Shown here piece by piece: positions 32,655 through 34,561 of a DNA stretch of 34,561 nucleotides (position 1 is its first letter; the number at the start of each line of letters is the position of its first letter). Made by a program: the position numbers and the translations under genes. Source of the DNA: Chromatiaceae bacterium. GTDB taxonomy: Bacteria; Pseudomonadota; Gammaproteobacteria; Chromatiales; Chromatiaceae. The notes under the pieces are model-generated. The model saw only the letters and a list, made by a program, of their open reading frames with translations, was not told the DNA's origin and ran no database searches. The stretch spans positions 1 to 34,561 of the forward strand of contig REDK01000053.1 in NCBI GenBank assembly GCA_007693535.1, in the 5' to 3' direction.

Positions 32655-34475
32655 TCAGAAATCCATCGATAGCGATACCCACAGCCGCCGTGGCTCGTAG
32701 ATATTGTTGTAGACATTGCTGAAGGCGATCACCTCCGGATCATTCCGCAGCGGATAGCCACGGTAATCGTTGAAGTCCTTGTCCAGCAGGTTGTAGATCA
32801 CCGCATTGAGCGCGATGTTGTCGGTAAAGCGCCAGGACGCGCCCAAGTTGACCACAGCGAATTCGCGGAAGTCGCCCAGCACCTCTGTCGCCCCCTGGGC
32901 GGCACCGCCGAGATGTGGCTCATGGAAACTGTCGGGGCGGAAGCGGCTGCTGCGATATTCGGTCTCGAGGAAGGTGCTGAGTTGCGGCCGGGCCTGCCAA
33001 CTCAGGCGCACATTGGCCATGTGCTTGGGCACGCCGAAGAGGGGGTCGCCACGGCGAATGCCGCGGACATTCGAGGTGGTGACCTCGCTGTCGGTGTAGG
33101 TGTAATTGCCGCCAATGGTCCAATCCGGTGCCAGGCGATAACTCGCGACCACCTCGGCCCCCTGGATGCGGGCCTCGCCGATATTGGCGAATTCCTGCGT
33201 CAGCCCGAGCGCGCCGGTCGGGCGTTCGATCTTGTCCTTGACCTCGGTATAGAACAGGGTGGCTTGGGCGAAATGCCCAGCCGGACTCTCGAAGATGCCG
33301 GAGATCTCGTAGTTGGTACTGCGCTCGGGGTCGAGATCGGGATTGCCAAACAGCGCGACCCGCCCCTGATCGCCGAAGCCGATGATGCCGTCATGCAGTT
33401 GCTCCAGGAACGGCGCCTTGTAGCCCTGGCCGAAGCCGCCCTTCATGGTGAACTGATCGGTTGCATTCCAGACCAGATAGGCGCGTGGGGTGACCACCCC
33501 GCCGAAGGCATCATGGTCGTCATAGCGCAGGCCAGCGGTGAGGGCCAGGTTATCGAGGATGCGCCATTCGTCCTCGACGAACAGGCCCCACTGGCTATTG
33601 CGGAACGTCGCTTGGGGGATGCCGTCGGTCAGCGAGGCCTCCCAGTACTGTCCGCCGAGGGTCAGCAGATGACTGCCGATCGGGGTGAGGAAGCGGGCAT
33701 CGAACACGGTCTGATCGTTCTCCAGCCGTCGCGGTGTCCCGCGCCGGCCCGATTCCGGGGTCGCCGCCGCGTTCGGAATGGTCCGTCCCAGGGTGCGGGT
33801 GAGGTTGTGCGACAGCGTCGCCTCCAGCAGACCGACATCGAAACTGCCGCTATAACCCAGATAGTATTGCTCGCGCTCGAACTTGAGTTCCGGGGCATAG
33901 CCGGCGCCAGGACGGATACTGCCCATCTGACCACGATTGTTGTTGTAGGTCTGCTCGGTCCAATCGGCACCGAGCGTGATCTCGTTGCGCGCATCCGGGG
34001 TCAGCAGCAGCTTGCCCCCGGCGGTATAGATATCGGCGTCGACTGGACTCTGCCCCATGGTCCGCTGGGCGTCGCTGCTGGTATCCTGGCCGAGAAAGGT
34101 CACACGTCCCTCGGCGCGATCGATCACGCGGCCATAGACCTGGGCCGACAACAGGTCGGTTGCGAGCGGACCACCGGCATAGGCCTCGAAGCCCGTGCTA
34201 TTGCCAAACTCCGAATCGAAGGGGAACGTGCTGTCGAGGATCGCGCTCGCCTCCCATTCCGGTCCGGGCCGGCGGGTAATGATATTGACCACACCACCGA
34301 TGGCATCCGCACCATAGAGGGTGGACATCGGGCCGCGAATCACCTCGATGCGGTCGATCGCCGCCACCGGCGGGAAGAAGACCGTCGCTGAATCGGTAAA
34401 GGCATTGGGGGCCACGGTACCGGCCACATTCTGCCGGCGCCCGTCGATCAGGATCAGGGTATACTCCTGTGGGAG
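32655..34475 (-). CDS. TonB-dependent outer-membrane receptor, 5' truncated
   Basis: C-terminal 600 or so residues of a TonB-dependent receptor, which takes up metal chelates or cobalamin using TonB/proton-motive energy. The second half of the plug is visible (EYTLILIDGRRQN, DRIEVIRGPMSTLYGADAIG, GVVNIITRR), then the complete 22-strand barrel region, with FVEDEWRILDNLALTAGLRYDD, GGFGQGYKAPFLEQL, NPDLDPERSTNYEISG and GGNYTYTDSEV. It ends with Phe (LWVSLSMDF), as outer-membrane proteins do. The wording is like FepA/CirA-type receptors; the ligand is not readable. Upstream of about 34470 the frame stays open to the window edge, but the residues no longer resemble a plug: the TonB box, first plug half and signal peptide are missing. 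Confidence 0.85.
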   Translation of the reverse strand, partial: LPQEYTLILIDGRRQNVAGTVAPNAFTDSATVFFPPVAAIDRIEVIRGPMSTLYGADAIGGVVNIITRRPGPEWEASAILDSTFPFDSEFGNSTGFEAYAGGPLATDLLSAQVYGRVIDRAEGRVTFLGQDTSSDAQRTMGQSPVDADIYTAGGKLLLTPDARNEITLGADWTEQTYNNNRGQMGSIRPGAGYAPELKFEREQYYLGYSGSFDVGLLEATLSHNLTRTLGRTIPNAAATPESGRRGTPRRLENDQTVFDARFLTPIGSHLLTLGGQYWEASLTDGIPQATFRNSQWGLFVEDEWRILDNLALTAGLRYDDHDAFGGVVTPRAYLVWNATDQFTMKGGFGQGYKAPFLEQLHDGIIGFGDQGRVALFGNPDLDPERSTNYEISGIFESPAGHFAQATLFYTEVKDKIERPTGALGLTQEFANIGEARIQGAEVVASYRLAPDWTIGGNYTYTDSEVTTSNVRGIRRGDPLFGVPKHMANVRLSWQARPQLSTFLETEYRSSRFRPDSFHEPHLGGAAQGATEVLGDFREFAVVNLGASWRFTDNIALNAVIYNLLDKDFNDYRGYPLRNDPEVIAFSNVYNNIYEPRRLWVSLSMDF

Positions 34476-34561
34476 ACATCTGCGCTGTCGCGATTTTCCA
34501 CGGCTTGCCGCGTGCCGTCCGGGAGCCGCGCAAGCGGCGGAGCGGCATGAGAGGGTCTCCA
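34476..34561. other. Right-edge segment unrelated to the receptor
   Basis: From about 34470 outward the codons change character (AGA, TGT) and the TonB plug sequence is lost in all three minus-strand frames. The junction carries a small palindrome CTCCTGTGGGAG (34464-34475). It could be the end of an insertion sequence, a rearrangement or a contig-end artefact. Confidence 0.4.

Noticed and set aside
32913-34391. Open frame of 492 codons on the plus strand
   Set aside because: It is antisense to the TonB receptor, with repetitive composition and no motif.
34469-34561. Terminal inverted repeat between TGGGAGAC near 34470 and the last bases GGTCTCCA
   Set aside because: Only a few bases match and the interval is too short for an element; the resemblance may be chance, so only the junction itself is reported.

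Overview
The window looks like chromosomal DNA from a high-GC gammaproteobacterium. The housekeeping clusters rpe-gph-trpE and rpsP-rimM-trmD-rplS, together with polA, sbcB, prmC, uppP and rsmE, are typical of that class. A purple-sulfur-type member of the Chromatiales is my best guess, but this is inference: no photosynthesis or sulfur-oxidation gene is present to fix it. Both ends appear to stop inside sequence unrelated to the adjoining genes, so the window may be a whole contig.

Left block (1-6.9 kb), all plus strand: about 1 kb with no recognisable gene; a tight three-gene unit made of an ABC ATPase, an FtsX/MacB-type permease and a membrane protein resembling a two-domain lycopene cyclase (CrtYc/CrtYd); a phospholipase D-like lipoprotein; a decayed fragment of a uracil phosphoribosyltransferase gene (upp) on the minus strand; and a small lipoprotein with a possible permuted papain-type His/Cys pair. 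By eye the three-gene unit is much less GC-rich than the rest and may have been acquired.

Middle block (6.8-27.5 kb) is a conserved core. On the minus strand run rpe, gph, trpE and a giant FAD/Fe-S oxidoreductase that fuses GlcD-like and GlcF-like parts. uppP (minus) and rsmE (plus) diverge. Then on the plus strand come a sulfatase-fold protein that has lost its catalytic residues, polA, the rpsP-rimM-trmD-rplS ribosome/tRNA operon and sbcB. prmC (minus) and a TauE/SafE-type exporter (plus) diverge from a gap packed with short degenerate tandem repeats.

Right block (27.5-34.6 kb) is accessory and partly broken: a probable terminator, a 249-bp element bounded by 20-bp inverted repeats (MITE-like), a membrane protein gene with an apparent frameshift, two proteins of unknown function, a soluble-type lytic transglycosylase with a good promoter, a NUDIX gene with two frameshifts inside the Nudix box, and a TonB-dependent receptor cut off at its N-terminal plug near the window edge.

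A recurring theme is tandem duplication of 10-17 bp units, in intergenic DNA and inside low-complexity protein segments (at least a dozen sites). No tRNA, rRNA or CRISPR array was seen.
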